DNA of 43,327 nucleotides from Flavobacteriales bacterium (GTDB taxonomy: Bacteria; Bacteroidota; Bacteroidia; NS11-12g; UBA955). A program made the translations under genes and the position numbers. The stretch covers positions 1 to 43,327 of the forward strand of contig CANKVN010000007.1 in NCBI GenBank assembly GCA_947487055.1, written 5' to 3'. Positions 1 to 9,832 of the stretch are shown here, piece by piece. The notes under the pieces were generated by a model. It made no database searches. It was not told where the DNA came from and was given only the letters and a program-made list of their open reading frames with translations. Positions within the stretch are counted from its first letter, which is position 1. Each line of letters opens with the position of its first letter.

Positions 1-379
1 TGCCAATTTTGGCTTCACCTTTATAGGCTTCAGAGGCTGCACCCAAAATGCGGTGGGTGGGCAAAATAAGGTGGGCTTTTTTAGAAACCAGCAACCTGTC
101 TGCATAATCCGGGCACTCGTCCTTGATGCGGTCAATTTCAGCCTGCAGGCGAATGGGATCTACCACTACGCCGTTGCCAATGATGTTGAGAATTCCTTTG
201 CGGAAAATACCGGATGGAATGGTGTTTAATACAAATTTCTTGCCCTCAAATTCAAGGCTGTGCCCGGCATTTGGGCCTCCCTGAAAACGGGCAACAATAT
301 CATACTGTGGGGTTAAATAATCGGCAATTTTGCCTTTTCCTTCGTCGCCCCATTGAAGGCCTAATATTACATCAACCAT
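1..379 (-). CDS. purA: Adenylosuccinate synthetase, N-terminal part (runs off window start)
   Basis: Reverse-strand translation begins [41 protein letters not shown], the hallmark PurA N-terminus; open to the window edge. Confidence 0.95.
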   Translation of the reverse strand, partial: MVDVILGLQWGDEGKGKIADYLTPQYDIVARFQGGPNAGHSLEFEGKKFVLNTIPSGIFRKGILNIIGNGVVVDPIRLQAEIDRIKDECPDYADRLLVSKKAHLILPTHRILGAASEAYKGEAKIG

Positions 380-896
380 GTTGGTCCGGATTTTCGTTTT
401 TATTGTTATTGAGGCCACAATGCATGCAATCGCCGTTGTCGGCAATCTGTGGCTGTGCATATAAGTGCAGGGAGTGGTGGGTTACTTCAAACTTTAACAA
501 ACCGCCCATGGTGGCGCTGATTTGCTGTATGCGCGGGTCGCAAAATTCAACCACCTTCTTGCAGGTTATGCAAATAAGATGGTCGTGCTGTTTAAACCCA
601 AATGCCTGTTCAAAATGGGAAGTGTTCTCGCCGAATTGGTGTTTTTTTACCAGGCCGGAATCAACCAGTAAATCCAGGGTGTTGTATACGGTTGCCCTAC
701 TTACATGGTAATTGCGGTTTTTCATTTTCAAATACAAAGTGTCTACATCCAAATGTTCTTTTCGGGTGTAGATTTCATCCAGAATGGCGTACCGTTCTGG
801 GGTTTTGCGTTGCTTGTTTTTTCCCAGATAGGCAGTAAAAATTTCCCGTACCTCTTCCTTGATTTTCTGGGTTTTACTATCTTGTTTTACTGCCAT
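372..896 (-). CDS. Fur family transcriptional regulator
   Basis: Fur fold: winged helix ([17 protein letters not shown]) plus [15 protein letters not shown] and C-x2-C; overlaps purA start by 8 nt. Confidence 0.93.
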   Translation of the reverse strand: MAVKQDSKTQKIKEEVREIFTAYLGKNKQRKTPERYAILDEIYTRKEHLDVDTLYLKMKNRNYHVSRATVYNTLDLLVDSGLVKKHQFGENTSHFEQAFGFKQHDHLICITCKKVVEFCDPRIQQISATMGGLLKFEVTHHSLHLYAQPQIADNGDCMHCGLNNNKNENPDQHG

Positions 897-949
897 GGCC
901 GTTTCTACAGGGAGCGCAAATTTATTGAACGCGGTGCATTAATTTTAAC

Positions 950-1396
950 TTATTTCGCCGGCCTGCGGATGATGTCCGAAATTCGGGTTGCAGACGGGAA
1001 TTTCTTGCGAATTTCAACCAGGGCAGCATCAGCGTCATCCGCATTGGTGAATTGTCCCACGTATACCTTAAAGTTGGGCTCGTCATACAAAACATTTACC
1101 CCAAATTTTGCTCCAAATGGATCTTTCGCTTGTTGTTTCAGGTTTTCAGCTTCGGCCCTGCCGGCGAAAAAACCAATCATAATGCGGTAGCCGCGAACCT
1201 TGTCCGAATTGGCTTTCCTGCGTTTGGTCCTGTTTTCCTCCATTTCTTTAACAGAAGGGTCCACATCCACTTGCACCTTTCCTTGTGCTGCAAGTTTTCC
1301 GGGTGCCAGGTATCCCAAAACCAATAATGCGAATAACAGAAAATGTTTCACTGATAATTCCATTGCAAAAAGTGTGCTGATTTTGGGTCGCTTCAT
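950..1396 (-). CDS. SPOR domain-containing protein
   Basis: Signal/TM-like N-terminus and C-terminal SPOR-like repeat (YRIMIGFFAGRAEAENLKQQ...FKVYVGQFTNADDADAAL). Confidence 0.85.
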   Translation of the reverse strand: MKRPKISTLFAMELSVKHFLLFALLVLGYLAPGKLAAQGKVQVDVDPSVKEMEENRTKRRKANSDKVRGYRIMIGFFAGRAEAENLKQQAKDPFGAKFGVNVLYDEPNFKVYVGQFTNADDADAALVEIRKKFPSATRISDIIRRPAK

Positions 1397-1478
1397 CTAC
1401 CCTGCAAACCTACAATTAATGGCCGGCAAATGAAAGAAAATGTTATCCCCCTCCATGCCTATGATGTACCTTTGTACC

Positions 1479-2990
1479 ATGGCCGAAAAAGCAGCACTGA
1501 TTATTTTGGATGGCTGGGGCATAGGTCGCCACAACGGCAGCGATGCTGTGTGGAATGCAAAAACCCCATTCACCGATATGCTGTGGGATACTTTTCCGCA
1601 TGCACAACTTAGAACAGATGGTGAACACGTGGGTTTGCCCAAAGGGCAGATGGGCAACAGCGAAGTCGGACACATGAATATTGGCGCAGGCCGTGTGGTT
1701 TGGCAAATGCTGGTGCGGATCAACAAGGCTTTTGAAGACGGCAGCATCAGCGAAAACGAGGTGCTGAAACATGTTTTCGAACAGCCAGCCACTGGAAACG
1801 GAGACCTGCACCTGATTGGATTGCTTAGCGATGGTGGCGTTCATGCACACATCAATCACCTGATTTCATTGTGCGAACTTGCTGCCAAATCAGGTGTTAA
1901 GCGCACCTTTATCCATGCATTTTTAGATGGTAGGGATACCGATCCCAAAAGCGGTAAAGAATTTGTTTTACGCGCGTCTGAGGCGGTTTCCCCTTTTGGA
2001 GGCGCAATCAGCACTGTTGTGGGGAGATATTTCGCCATGGATCGCGACAAGCGCTGGGAGCGCGTAAAAAAAGCCTATGACCTGATGGTGAATGGCGTTG
2101 GTAAGCCGGTAACGGATATTCCTTCAGCCATTGCACAAGACTATGAGGCTGGAATAACAGATGAATTTATGGAGCCCCTGCGCTGCCTCCCCGGCAATGA
2201 AGGGTTAATAAAGCCTGGCGATACGGTGCTGTGTTTCAATTACAGAACAGACCGCGGCCGACAAATAACACAGGCACTGTCCCAAACAGATTTTCCTGAA
2301 CAAGGCATGAAAGCCCTGGCATTGAATTACTACACCCTCACCGAATACGATGAAACGTTCAGGGTAAACGGGGTGGTGTTTCAAAACCAAAATCTGATTG
2401 ATACGCTGGGTGAGGTGCTTAGCGCCGCAGGTAAAACTCAGTTGCGCGCCGCCGAAACGGAAAAATATCCCCATGTAACCTTCTTTTTCTCCGGAGGTCA
2501 GGAAAATCCCTTCGCCGGAGAAGAGCGCCTCATGGTGAATTCACCCAAGGTTGCTACGTATGATTTACAGCCCGAAATGAGCGCCCCTGAGCTTACCCAA
2601 AGGGCTATTGATATTTTGCAAACAAAGCAACCCGATTTTATGTGCCTCAATTTTGCCAATCCGGATATGGTAGGGCATACCGGTGTTTATCCGGCAATTA
2701 TAAAAGCCTGCGAAACGGTGGATGATTGCCTAAGACAACTGGTGGAAGCCGGTATGAAACTGGGTTACCATTTTCTGGTCATTGCCGACCATGGCAATGC
2801 CGATTTTGCAGTGAATGAAGATGGCACGCCCAATACCGCGCACAGCACCAATCCGGTACCTTGCTGGCTGGTAAGTGCATCGCTTCACCACGAAATAAAA
2901 AATGGTATTTTAGCCGATGTGGCACCAACAATACTAAAAATGATGGGTTTGCCACAGCCGCAAGCCATGACAGGGAGGGCCTTGTTTTGA
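1479..2990 (+). CDS. gpmI: 2,3-bisphosphoglycerate-independent phosphoglycerate mutase
   Basis: MAEKAALIILDGWGIG, GNSEVGHMNIGAGRVVWQ, HAFLDGRDTDP, FLVIADHGNAD; ATG at 1479 fits the family better than the 1440 ORF start. Confidence 0.96.
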   Translation: MAEKAALIILDGWGIGRHNGSDAVWNAKTPFTDMLWDTFPHAQLRTDGEHVGLPKGQMGNSEVGHMNIGAGRVVWQMLVRINKAFEDGSISENEVLKHVFEQPATGNGDLHLIGLLSDGGVHAHINHLISLCELAAKSGVKRTFIHAFLDGRDTDPKSGKEFVLRASEAVSPFGGAISTVVGRYFAMDRDKRWERVKKAYDLMVNGVGKPVTDIPSAIAQDYEAGITDEFMEPLRCLPGNEGLIKPGDTVLCFNYRTDRGRQITQALSQTDFPEQGMKALALNYYTLTEYDETFRVNGVVFQNQNLIDTLGEVLSAAGKTQLRAAETEKYPHVTFFFSGGQENPFAGEERLMVNSPKVATYDLQPEMSAPELTQRAIDILQTKQPDFMCLNFANPDMVGHTGVYPAIIKACETVDDCLRQLVEAGMKLGYHFLVIADHGNADFAVNEDGTPNTAHSTNPVPCWLVSASLHHEIKNGILADVAPTILKMMGLPQPQAMTGRALF

Positions 2991-3541
2991 GGGGGATTAT
3001 TTTTGCAGCAACACTGCTGTTGATGGCCTGTGGCAACAATTCGGAAAAGCAAATAAAAAGGCAGGCCGGAGTTCCGGATATCAAAGCCTACTTTACCGAA
3101 GAGATTAAGCGCATGAATCAAACCCAACCCGGTCTGGTGAAAAACATAGCCGTAGGGGATGAGGTGAACACCATATCCGCCGATACCCTGGACTGGAACA
3201 AGGAACTGATGGCCTTTTTGGCGCTAAATGCGGCCTTGCCAAACGATAATCAGGCGTTTTTTGCGGTGGTGGACAGCAACCAAACCCTAAAAATGGAGCG
3301 ATTTATCGCCAAAGACACCACCGTGGAAATTCAGGAAATCACCAAAACCCTAAAAAGCGGTAAATTGGAGATGCTGGAAATAAAAACCAAAAAACGTAGC
3401 GTTTGGGTAGACCGGGATCAGGTGCTGGCCTACCTCCCGGGAAAGGGATACAACATCCTTATACAGGAGAATTACCTTTGGGCATCACCACAAAAAACCG
3501 AAATCTTTGCTACCATAAAACGTCAGGAGTTAACCAAATGA
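2987..3541 (+). CDS. Putative lipoprotein of unknown function
   Basis: Frame open from the gpmI stop; a TTG start at 2987 gives (M)RGIIFAATLLLMAC, a signal peptide with lipobox; ends overlapping the next ATG (ATGA). Confidence 0.65.
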   Translation: MRGIIFAATLLLMACGNNSEKQIKRQAGVPDIKAYFTEEIKRMNQTQPGLVKNIAVGDEVNTISADTLDWNKELMAFLALNAALPNDNQAFFAVVDSNQTLKMERFIAKDTTVEIQEITKTLKSGKLEMLEIKTKKRSVWVDRDQVLAYLPGKGYNILIQENYLWASPQKTEIFATIKRQELTK

Positions 3542-4980
3542 CCTTAATTACCTTACAGAATTATATAGACGGAAACTATTGTGCACCAACGGGTGGGCAA
3601 TACCTTGAGGGTTTTAACCCCGCTACCGGTGAAGTATTTTCACAGGTACCCGATAGCCGGGAAGCGGATGTGTCGCTTGCGGTGCAGGCTGCAAAAAAAG
3701 CATTGCCTGCATGGAAGGCCATGCCTGCGGATGATCGGTTTCGCATCCTGAATGCCATCGCCGAAGGCATCGAAGCCAATTTAACGGAGTTTGCCGAAGC
3801 CGAAAGCATGGATCAGGGAAAGCCGGTATGGTTGGCCAAAACCGAAATGCAGCGCGCGGCCCAGAATTTTCGTTTTTATGCCACCGCAGCCATTCAATTT
3901 GCATCAGAAAGCCACCAAACAGATACGCGTGCCATCAATTATACCCTGAGGCAACCGGTAGGTATAGTGGGTTGCATAAGCCCTTGGAACTTGCCTTTGT
4001 ATTTGTTTAGCTGGAAAATAGCTCCGGCATTGGCCGCGGGAAATTGCGTTGTTGCAAAACCAAGTGAATTTACACCCTATACAGCCTATTTGCTTTGTCG
4101 CATTTGCAACGAGGCAGGCTTGCCTGCCGGTGTATTAAATGTGGTTCATGGGTTGGGCGCATCCTGTGGGCAAGCCATTGTGGATCACCCCGAAATTAAA
4201 GCCATTTCATTTACCGGCGGCACTGCTACTGGAAAACACATTGCATCTGTTGCCGCTCCGATGTTTAAGAAATTAAGCCTTGAACTGGGTGGTAAAAACC
4301 CGAACATTATTTTTGATGATGCCGATTTAGAGGAGGCCGTTAAAACAACGGTTCGGTCTTCCTTCCTGAACCAGGGAGAAATATGCCTTTGCGGCTCCAG
4401 GGTATTCATACATACCCGTATGTATGAGGCCTTTAAAGCCATGCTGCTGGAACAAGTGGCTAAAATGCAGGTTGGAGACCCTGCTGATGATAAAACGCGC
4501 GTAGGAGCCATCGTTTCGAAGCCGCATTTCGAGAAAGTGTTGTCTTATATCGAACTTGCGAAAGCAGAGGGTGGTCGTGTTTTATGCGGTGGCACAGCTG
4601 TGAAACCTCCCGGTTTTGAAAATGGATGGTTTATTGCGCCAACAATCATTGAAGGCCTTAGCCAATCATGCCGCACCAACATGGAAGAGATTTTTGGTCC
4701 GGTGATAACAATTATGCCGTTTGAAACCGAAGAAGAAGTGCTTGGTATGGCCAACGATACTGCTTATGGACTGGCTTGCACAATCTGGACCACCGATCTT
4801 AAGCGTGCGCACCGCATGGCAGAGGCAATCCAGTCGGGAATTGTGTGGGTGAATTGCTGGTTGCTGCGTGACCTTCGCACTCCGTTTGGAGGTGTAAAAC
4901 AAAGCGGTGTTGGCAGGGAAGGTGGCTGGGAAGCCATGCGTTTCTTTACCGAGCCCAAAAATGTATGTATAGCCTATTAA
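3538..4980 (+). CDS. Aldehyde dehydrogenase (2-hydroxymuconic semialdehyde dehydrogenase-like)
   Basis: FTGGTATGKHI, LELGGKNPNIIFDDADLEEA, FLNQGEICLCGSR, EIFGPVITIMPF ALDH motifs. Confidence 0.92.
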   Translation: MTLITLQNYIDGNYCAPTGGQYLEGFNPATGEVFSQVPDSREADVSLAVQAAKKALPAWKAMPADDRFRILNAIAEGIEANLTEFAEAESMDQGKPVWLAKTEMQRAAQNFRFYATAAIQFASESHQTDTRAINYTLRQPVGIVGCISPWNLPLYLFSWKIAPALAAGNCVVAKPSEFTPYTAYLLCRICNEAGLPAGVLNVVHGLGASCGQAIVDHPEIKAISFTGGTATGKHIASVAAPMFKKLSLELGGKNPNIIFDDADLEEAVKTTVRSSFLNQGEICLCGSRVFIHTRMYEAFKAMLLEQVAKMQVGDPADDKTRVGAIVSKPHFEKVLSYIELAKAEGGRVLCGGTAVKPPGFENGWFIAPTIIEGLSQSCRTNMEEIFGPVITIMPFETEEEVLGMANDTAYGLACTIWTTDLKRAHRMAEAIQSGIVWVNCWLLRDLRTPFGGVKQSGVGREGGWEAMRFFTEPKNVCIAY

Positions 4981-4984
4981 GATT

Positions 4985-6028
4985 ATGTTTGAAAACAAAG
5001 AAAGAACAGAAATAAGCCAGTTGGGGGAGTTTGGACTCATCAACCACCTCGCTGGATTTTTTGAAAATAAACAGCCTTCTACCATTATGGGTATTGGCGA
5101 TGATGCAGCTGTAATTGATAATGGTGGCAACGAATATGGTTTGCTGACGGTGGATGCAATGTTTGAAGGCGTTCACTTTGACCTTACTTTTCACCCGCTG
5201 AAACACCTTGGCTTCAAAGCCGTCGCCACTGCGGTCAGCGACGTTTGCGCCATGAATGGAACACCAACCCAGATCCTGATTTCCCTTGGACTAAGCAACC
5301 GTTTTTCGCTGGAAGCGGTGGAAGAATTGTATGATGGTATACGCGTAGCTTGCGACAAATATCAGGTTGACCTTGTTGGCGGAGATACCACGTCTTCACC
5401 AAGGGGTTTATCCCTAACAGTAACAGTTTATGGAACGGTTGCCAAAGAGAAACTATCCAAAAGATCCGGTGCCAAAGAACACGATTTGCTCGTGGTAACC
5501 GGCGATCTTGGAGCGGCCTACATGGGTCTTCAGATGCTGGAAAGGGAAAAGAAAGTGTTTATGGACCACCCAAACGTGCAGCCTGACCTGGAAGGACACG
5601 AGTATATTTTGGGAAGACAACTTCGCCCGGATGCGCGGTTGGATATCGTGCAGACCCTGGCAAGCCTAAACATCGTTCCCACCAGCATGATTGACATCAG
5701 CGATGGCCTGGCCAGCGAAATACACCACCTTGGAATGCACTCCGCCTGTGGGTTTGATGTTTACGATGAAAAATTACCCATTGATACACAAGTGATGGAC
5801 AGGGCCATGCAGTTTGATCTGAATCCTTCGGTGGTTGCACTGAACGGTGGTGAAGATTATGAATTGCTGTTTACTGTTGGACAGGAACATTACGAAACGC
5901 TCAAAAGCCATCCGGATTTTACCATTATTGGCCATACTACGGCAAACAAAGGCGCATACAGGCTTATAGGCAAGTCGGGCGCGGCGTTTGAAATGAAAGC
6001 ACAAGGCTGGCAGCATTTTAAAGGCTGA
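4985..6028 (+). CDS. thiL: Thiamine-phosphate kinase
   Basis: GIGDDAAVI, VATAVSDVCAMNGTPTQILISLGL, VGGDTTSSPRGLSLTVTVYG, MIDISDGLASEIHHL, GGEDYELLFTV. Confidence 0.95.
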   Translation: MFENKERTEISQLGEFGLINHLAGFFENKQPSTIMGIGDDAAVIDNGGNEYGLLTVDAMFEGVHFDLTFHPLKHLGFKAVATAVSDVCAMNGTPTQILISLGLSNRFSLEAVEELYDGIRVACDKYQVDLVGGDTTSSPRGLSLTVTVYGTVAKEKLSKRSGAKEHDLLVVTGDLGAAYMGLQMLEREKKVFMDHPNVQPDLEGHEYILGRQLRPDARLDIVQTLASLNIVPTSMIDISDGLASEIHHLGMHSACGFDVYDEKLPIDTQVMDRAMQFDLNPSVVALNGGEDYELLFTVGQEHYETLKSHPDFTIIGHTTANKGAYRLIGKSGAAFEMKAQGWQHFKG

Positions 6029-6053
6029 TTTTTTAAGTTTCCTTTTCCATTCA

Positions 6054-6086
6054 TTTGCCGGTTTTTCGCATTAAGGTGTAATTTTG
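6054..6086 (+). promoter_or_regulatory. Predicted Bacteroidota promoter for aspS (-33 TTTG, -7 TAATTTTG)
   Basis: TTTG at 6054-6057, 21-nt spacer, TAATTTTG at 6079-6086; start codon 4 nt downstream. Confidence 0.6.
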
Positions 6087-6090
6087 CGGC

Positions 6091-7839
6091 ATGTACCGAT
6101 CTCATACCTGCGGGGAACTTACCCGCTCCGATATAGGCAAAGATGTTACCCTGGCCGGATGGGCCGCCAAAATCCGAACCATGGGAGGAATGGCCTTTAT
6201 TGATATTCGAGACAGGTATGGGATTACCCAATTGGCCTTTAACGACGGATACAACCCGGAATTGCTGAAAAAAGCGGCTGCAATCGGCCGTGAATTTGTT
6301 ATTCAGGCAGTGGGAAAGGTGGCAGAACGGGAAAGCAAAAACCTGCAAATGCCTACCGGCGAAATTGAGATTATTGTTACGGAATTAACAATCTTAAATT
6401 CTGCCAAAACCCCGCCCTTCCTTATAGAGAACGATACCGACGGCGGCGATGATTTGCGCATGCAATACCGCTACCTGGATCTGCGCAGGGAAACCGTTAG
6501 AAACAATATGTTGCTTAGGCACAACCTGGCCCAGGCGGTTAGACAACACCTAAGCACTGCCGGATTTATTGAGGTGGAAACCCCGGTGCTGATTAAAAGC
6601 ACACCCGAAGGCGCCCGCGATTTTGTGGTGCCAAGCAGGTTAAATCCGGGGCAGTTTTACGCATTGCCGCAAAGCCCGCAAACCTTCAAGCAGCTGCTGA
6701 TGGTGAGTGGTTTTGACCGCTACTTTCAAATAGTAAAATGTTTTCGCGACGAGGATTTACGTGCCGACAGGCAGCCTGAATTTACGCAGATAGACTGCGA
6801 AATGAGCTTCGTTGAAAGGGAGGATATTTTGCAGGTATTCGAAGGCCTGACCAAGCAATTGTTCACCACCGTTCGTGGGGTGGATTTGCCGGAAGTGCCG
6901 AGAATGAGTTACGCTGATGCAATGTGCTATTATGGATCAGATAAACCGGATATCCGTTTTGATATGCGCTTTGTGCCTTTAAACCAGGTAGCCCAGGGTA
7001 AAGGATTTGGCGTGTTCGACAATGCAGAAGCGGTTATTGGCATTTGTGCGCCCGGAGCTGCAGTTTACACCCGTAAACAACTGGATGAACTTACCGATTT
7101 CATGAAACGTCCGCAAATTGGGGCCACCGGTTTGATTTATTGTCGTGTAGAGGCCGATGGAAGTTTGAAATCTTCGGTAGATAAGTTCTTCGACCAGGAA
7201 GCTCTTAAGCTGTGGGCTGAGGCATGCAATGCCAAACCCGGCGATTTGATATTGGTGTTGGCTGGCGATTTGCACAAAGTGCGCAAGCAAATGAATGAAC
7301 TGCGTTTGGAGATGGGCTCCCGTCTGGGATTGCGCGATCCTTTTAACTATAAGCCTTTGTGGGTGGTGGATTTCCCTTTGCTGGAACAAGACGAAGAGAG
7401 CGGTCGCTGGCATGCCATGCACCATCCTTTCACCAGTCCTTTGCCCGAAGATGTGCCGTTGATGAATACCGACCCCGGCGCTGTGCGCGCCAATGCTTAT
7501 GATTTGGTGATAAACGGTGTTGAAGTTGGTGGAGGAAGCATCCGTATTCACGACAGGGCTTTACAAGAACGGATGTTCGAATTGTTAGGATTTACCCCGG
7601 ATCAGGCCCGTGCCCAGTTTGGTTTCCTGATGGATGCCTTCGAATTTGGAGCCCCGCCTCACGGTGGTATCGCCTTTGGTTTTGACCGCTTATGCAGTTT
7701 GTTCGGTGGTAGCGACTCTATCCGCGATTATATTGCATTCCCTAAAAACAATTCCGGCAGGGATGTGATGATTGACGCGCCCTCCGCATTGGACAGCGCA
7801 CAGCTGGATGAACTTTCTGTGTCAGTCAAAAAGGGCTGA
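6091..7839 (+). CDS. aspS: Aspartyl-tRNA synthetase
   Basis: [25 protein letters not shown], class II motifs [32 protein letters not shown]. Confidence 0.97.
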   Translation: MYRSHTCGELTRSDIGKDVTLAGWAAKIRTMGGMAFIDIRDRYGITQLAFNDGYNPELLKKAAAIGREFVIQAVGKVAERESKNLQMPTGEIEIIVTELTILNSAKTPPFLIENDTDGGDDLRMQYRYLDLRRETVRNNMLLRHNLAQAVRQHLSTAGFIEVETPVLIKSTPEGARDFVVPSRLNPGQFYALPQSPQTFKQLLMVSGFDRYFQIVKCFRDEDLRADRQPEFTQIDCEMSFVEREDILQVFEGLTKQLFTTVRGVDLPEVPRMSYADAMCYYGSDKPDIRFDMRFVPLNQVAQGKGFGVFDNAEAVIGICAPGAAVYTRKQLDELTDFMKRPQIGATGLIYCRVEADGSLKSSVDKFFDQEALKLWAEACNAKPGDLILVLAGDLHKVRKQMNELRLEMGSRLGLRDPFNYKPLWVVDFPLLEQDEESGRWHAMHHPFTSPLPEDVPLMNTDPGAVRANAYDLVINGVEVGGGSIRIHDRALQERMFELLGFTPDQARAQFGFLMDAFEFGAPPHGGIAFGFDRLCSLFGGSDSIRDYIAFPKNNSGRDVMIDAPSALDSAQLDELSVSVKKG

Positions 7840-8187
7840 TATTCTTACATAAAAAACATAGATACCGGCAAGAGCGCTGCAAATAGATGTCAGTAATACG
7901 GCTGCAGCAGCCACATCTTTTGCCCTTCCAATGGCGTCATCGTGTTCCGGGTGAATTTTATCCAGCAATATTTCCAAAGCTGTGTTCATCAGTTCCAGAC
8001 CCATCACCAGTCCAATACAGGTTAGCACAATGGCCCATTCCATGCGGGTTATCTTCAGGGTGATTCCCAAGATTATCGCAATGAGTGCCAGTATGCCCTG
8101 AATTTTTAGGTTTCGCTGGCTTGTGAGTGCGTATTTCAATCCATTGAAAGCAACGCGAAACGATTGGATAATGGAATTGTTTTTCAT
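7822..8187 (-). CDS. dgkA: Diacylglycerol kinase family protein
   Basis: Small multi-TM protein with [36 protein letters not shown], the DgkA signature. Confidence 0.92.
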   Translation of the reverse strand: MKNNSIIQSFRVAFNGLKYALTSQRNLKIQGILALIAIILGITLKITRMEWAIVLTCIGLVMGLELMNTALEILLDKIHPEHDDAIGRAKDVAAAAVLLTSICSALAGIYVFYVRISALFD

Positions 8188-8191
8188 AAAA

Positions 8192-8213
8192 AAATCCCGC
8201 CGCGGCGGGATTT
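8192..8213 (-). terminator. Intrinsic terminator downstream of dnaA
   Basis: Perfect palindrome AAATCCCGCCGCGGCGGGATTT; on the minus strand followed by a T tract. Confidence 0.85.
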
Positions 8214-8217
8214 AATA

Positions 8218-9675
8218 TTAAAAGGTATTGATTTTGATTCGTTTTTCGATTTCCTCAACATCATGACGGAACTTTTTATCGGTTTCCATCAGGTCATTTA
8301 CGGTCTGGCAGGCATGGATCACGGTACTGTGATCTCGTCCACCGAAGAACATGCCAATATTTTTCAAAGAAGCCTTGGTAAGGTCCTTGGTGAAATACAT
8401 GGCAATCTGGCGTGCCTGAACAATTTCGCGCTTGCGCGTTTTTGATTTCACAGCCTCCACAGGGATGTTGTAGAAATCACAAACCAGTTTTTGGATATAT
8501 TCAATGCTGATTTCGCGGGTGCTGTTCTTTACAAAGTTTTTCACCACCTGCTTGGCCAGGTTCAGGTCTATTTGTTTGCGGGTGAGGGAAGATTGCGCCA
8601 AAAGGGAAATCAAAGCGCCTTCCAGTTCGCGAATGTTGTTGTCTATATTGTGGGCAAGGTACTCAACTATATCGCGGTGCAAACTGATACCGTCCTGGTA
8701 CATTTTGTTTTCCAGAATAGCAACCCTTGTTTCAAAATCAGGGGTAGATAAATCAGCACTCAATCCCCACTTGAAGCGGCTTAGCAAACGCTCATCCATG
8801 TTTTTCAGGTCTTTGGGCGGACGATCGCAGGTAAGCAATATCTGTTTGCCGTTTTGGTGCAGGTGGTTGAAGATTTGGAAGAAAATTTCCTGTGTTCTTT
8901 CTTTCTTGGCAAAGAATTGCACATCATCCACAATCAGTACATCCAGGTATTGGTAGAAATTGATAAACTGGTTGTTGTTTCCCTGCTTGGCTGAATCAAT
9001 AAACTGGTTGATGAATTTCTCCGCACTCACAAATACCACCACTTTTTGTTTGTGGTTTTGCTTAATCAGGTTTCCAATGGCATGGGCGAGGTGGGTTTTT
9101 CCAAGGCCGCAACCACCAAAAATCATCAATGGATTGAAAGCAGTTCCTCCGGGCTTGTTGGCGATTGCCAAACCTGCGTTTCTGGCCAGTTTGTTGCACT
9201 CGCCTTCTACGAAATTGTCGAATGTGTATCTTGGATTCAGCTGGCTATCGATATTCATCCGTTTAAGACCGGGAATGATAAACGGGTTTTTTATCGGAGT
9301 GTCCAGATTTACCGGCATACCCAATTCATTTTGAACAGGTTTTCCGGAACTTCCTGTTGGCAAATTGATGGTATATGGCATTTGGTCATGCCCCGAAGTT
9401 TCAATGATGATGTTGTACTCCAGTTTGGCAGTAGGCCCAATCACCTTCTTCAAGGTTTTGTGCAGCAACTGTACATAATGTTCTTCTAGCCACTCATAGA
9501 AAAATTGACTGGGAACTTGAATCGTCAGAACCTTGTTTTGAAGTTTAAGTGCTTTAATAGGCTCAAACCACGTCTTATAACTCTGTGGGTTAACATTGTC
9601 CTTGATGATTTTTAGGCATTCTTGCCAAGCCAGTTCATGGCTCTTGTTTTCAGTGGTAGATTTTCCCGGGGTCAT
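8218..9675 (-). CDS. dnaA: Chromosomal replication initiator protein DnaA
   Basis: NPRYTFDNFVEGECNKLARNAG, FGGCGLGKTHLAHAIGN, VLIVDDVQFF, C-terminal GGRDHSTVIHACQTV. Confidence 0.98.
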   Translation of the reverse strand: MTPGKSTTENKSHELAWQECLKIIKDNVNPQSYKTWFEPIKALKLQNKVLTIQVPSQFFYEWLEEHYVQLLHKTLKKVIGPTAKLEYNIIIETSGHDQMPYTINLPTGSSGKPVQNELGMPVNLDTPIKNPFIIPGLKRMNIDSQLNPRYTFDNFVEGECNKLARNAGLAIANKPGGTAFNPLMIFGGCGLGKTHLAHAIGNLIKQNHKQKVVVFVSAEKFINQFIDSAKQGNNNQFINFYQYLDVLIVDDVQFFAKKERTQEIFFQIFNHLHQNGKQILLTCDRPPKDLKNMDERLLSRFKWGLSADLSTPDFETRVAILENKMYQDGISLHRDIVEYLAHNIDNNIRELEGALISLLAQSSLTRKQIDLNLAKQVVKNFVKNSTREISIEYIQKLVCDFYNIPVEAVKSKTRKREIVQARQIAMYFTKDLTKASLKNIGMFFGGRDHSTVIHACQTVNDLMETDKKFRHDVEEIEKRIKINTF

Positions 9676-9832
9676 TGCTTCATTGAGGGCTGTTAGGTTA
9701 GTTTAAGTGATTGAATATCATTGCCTGATATGCGTCCGTAATTCTTCTGCTAAGAAATAACAAAAATTCACAATGTGCTAACTTTTTTTGCTTGTCTTTT
9801 AATTTTTTTTTTAGTAACTAAAGGCGCTTTCA

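Noticed and set aside
6979-7551. 190-aa minus-strand ORF in aspS
   Set aside because: Antisense to a confident essential gene; no recognisable protein features
9810-9822. TTTAGTAACTAAA palindrome between the mutase gene and dnaA
   Set aside because: Short AT-rich dyad likely by chance in a T-rich intergenic region; no second copy seen
9676-9832. Possible oriC upstream of dnaA
   Set aside because: AT-rich, but no clear TTATCCACA-type DnaA boxes; the only resemblance (AAATTCACA) has two mismatches to the consensus core
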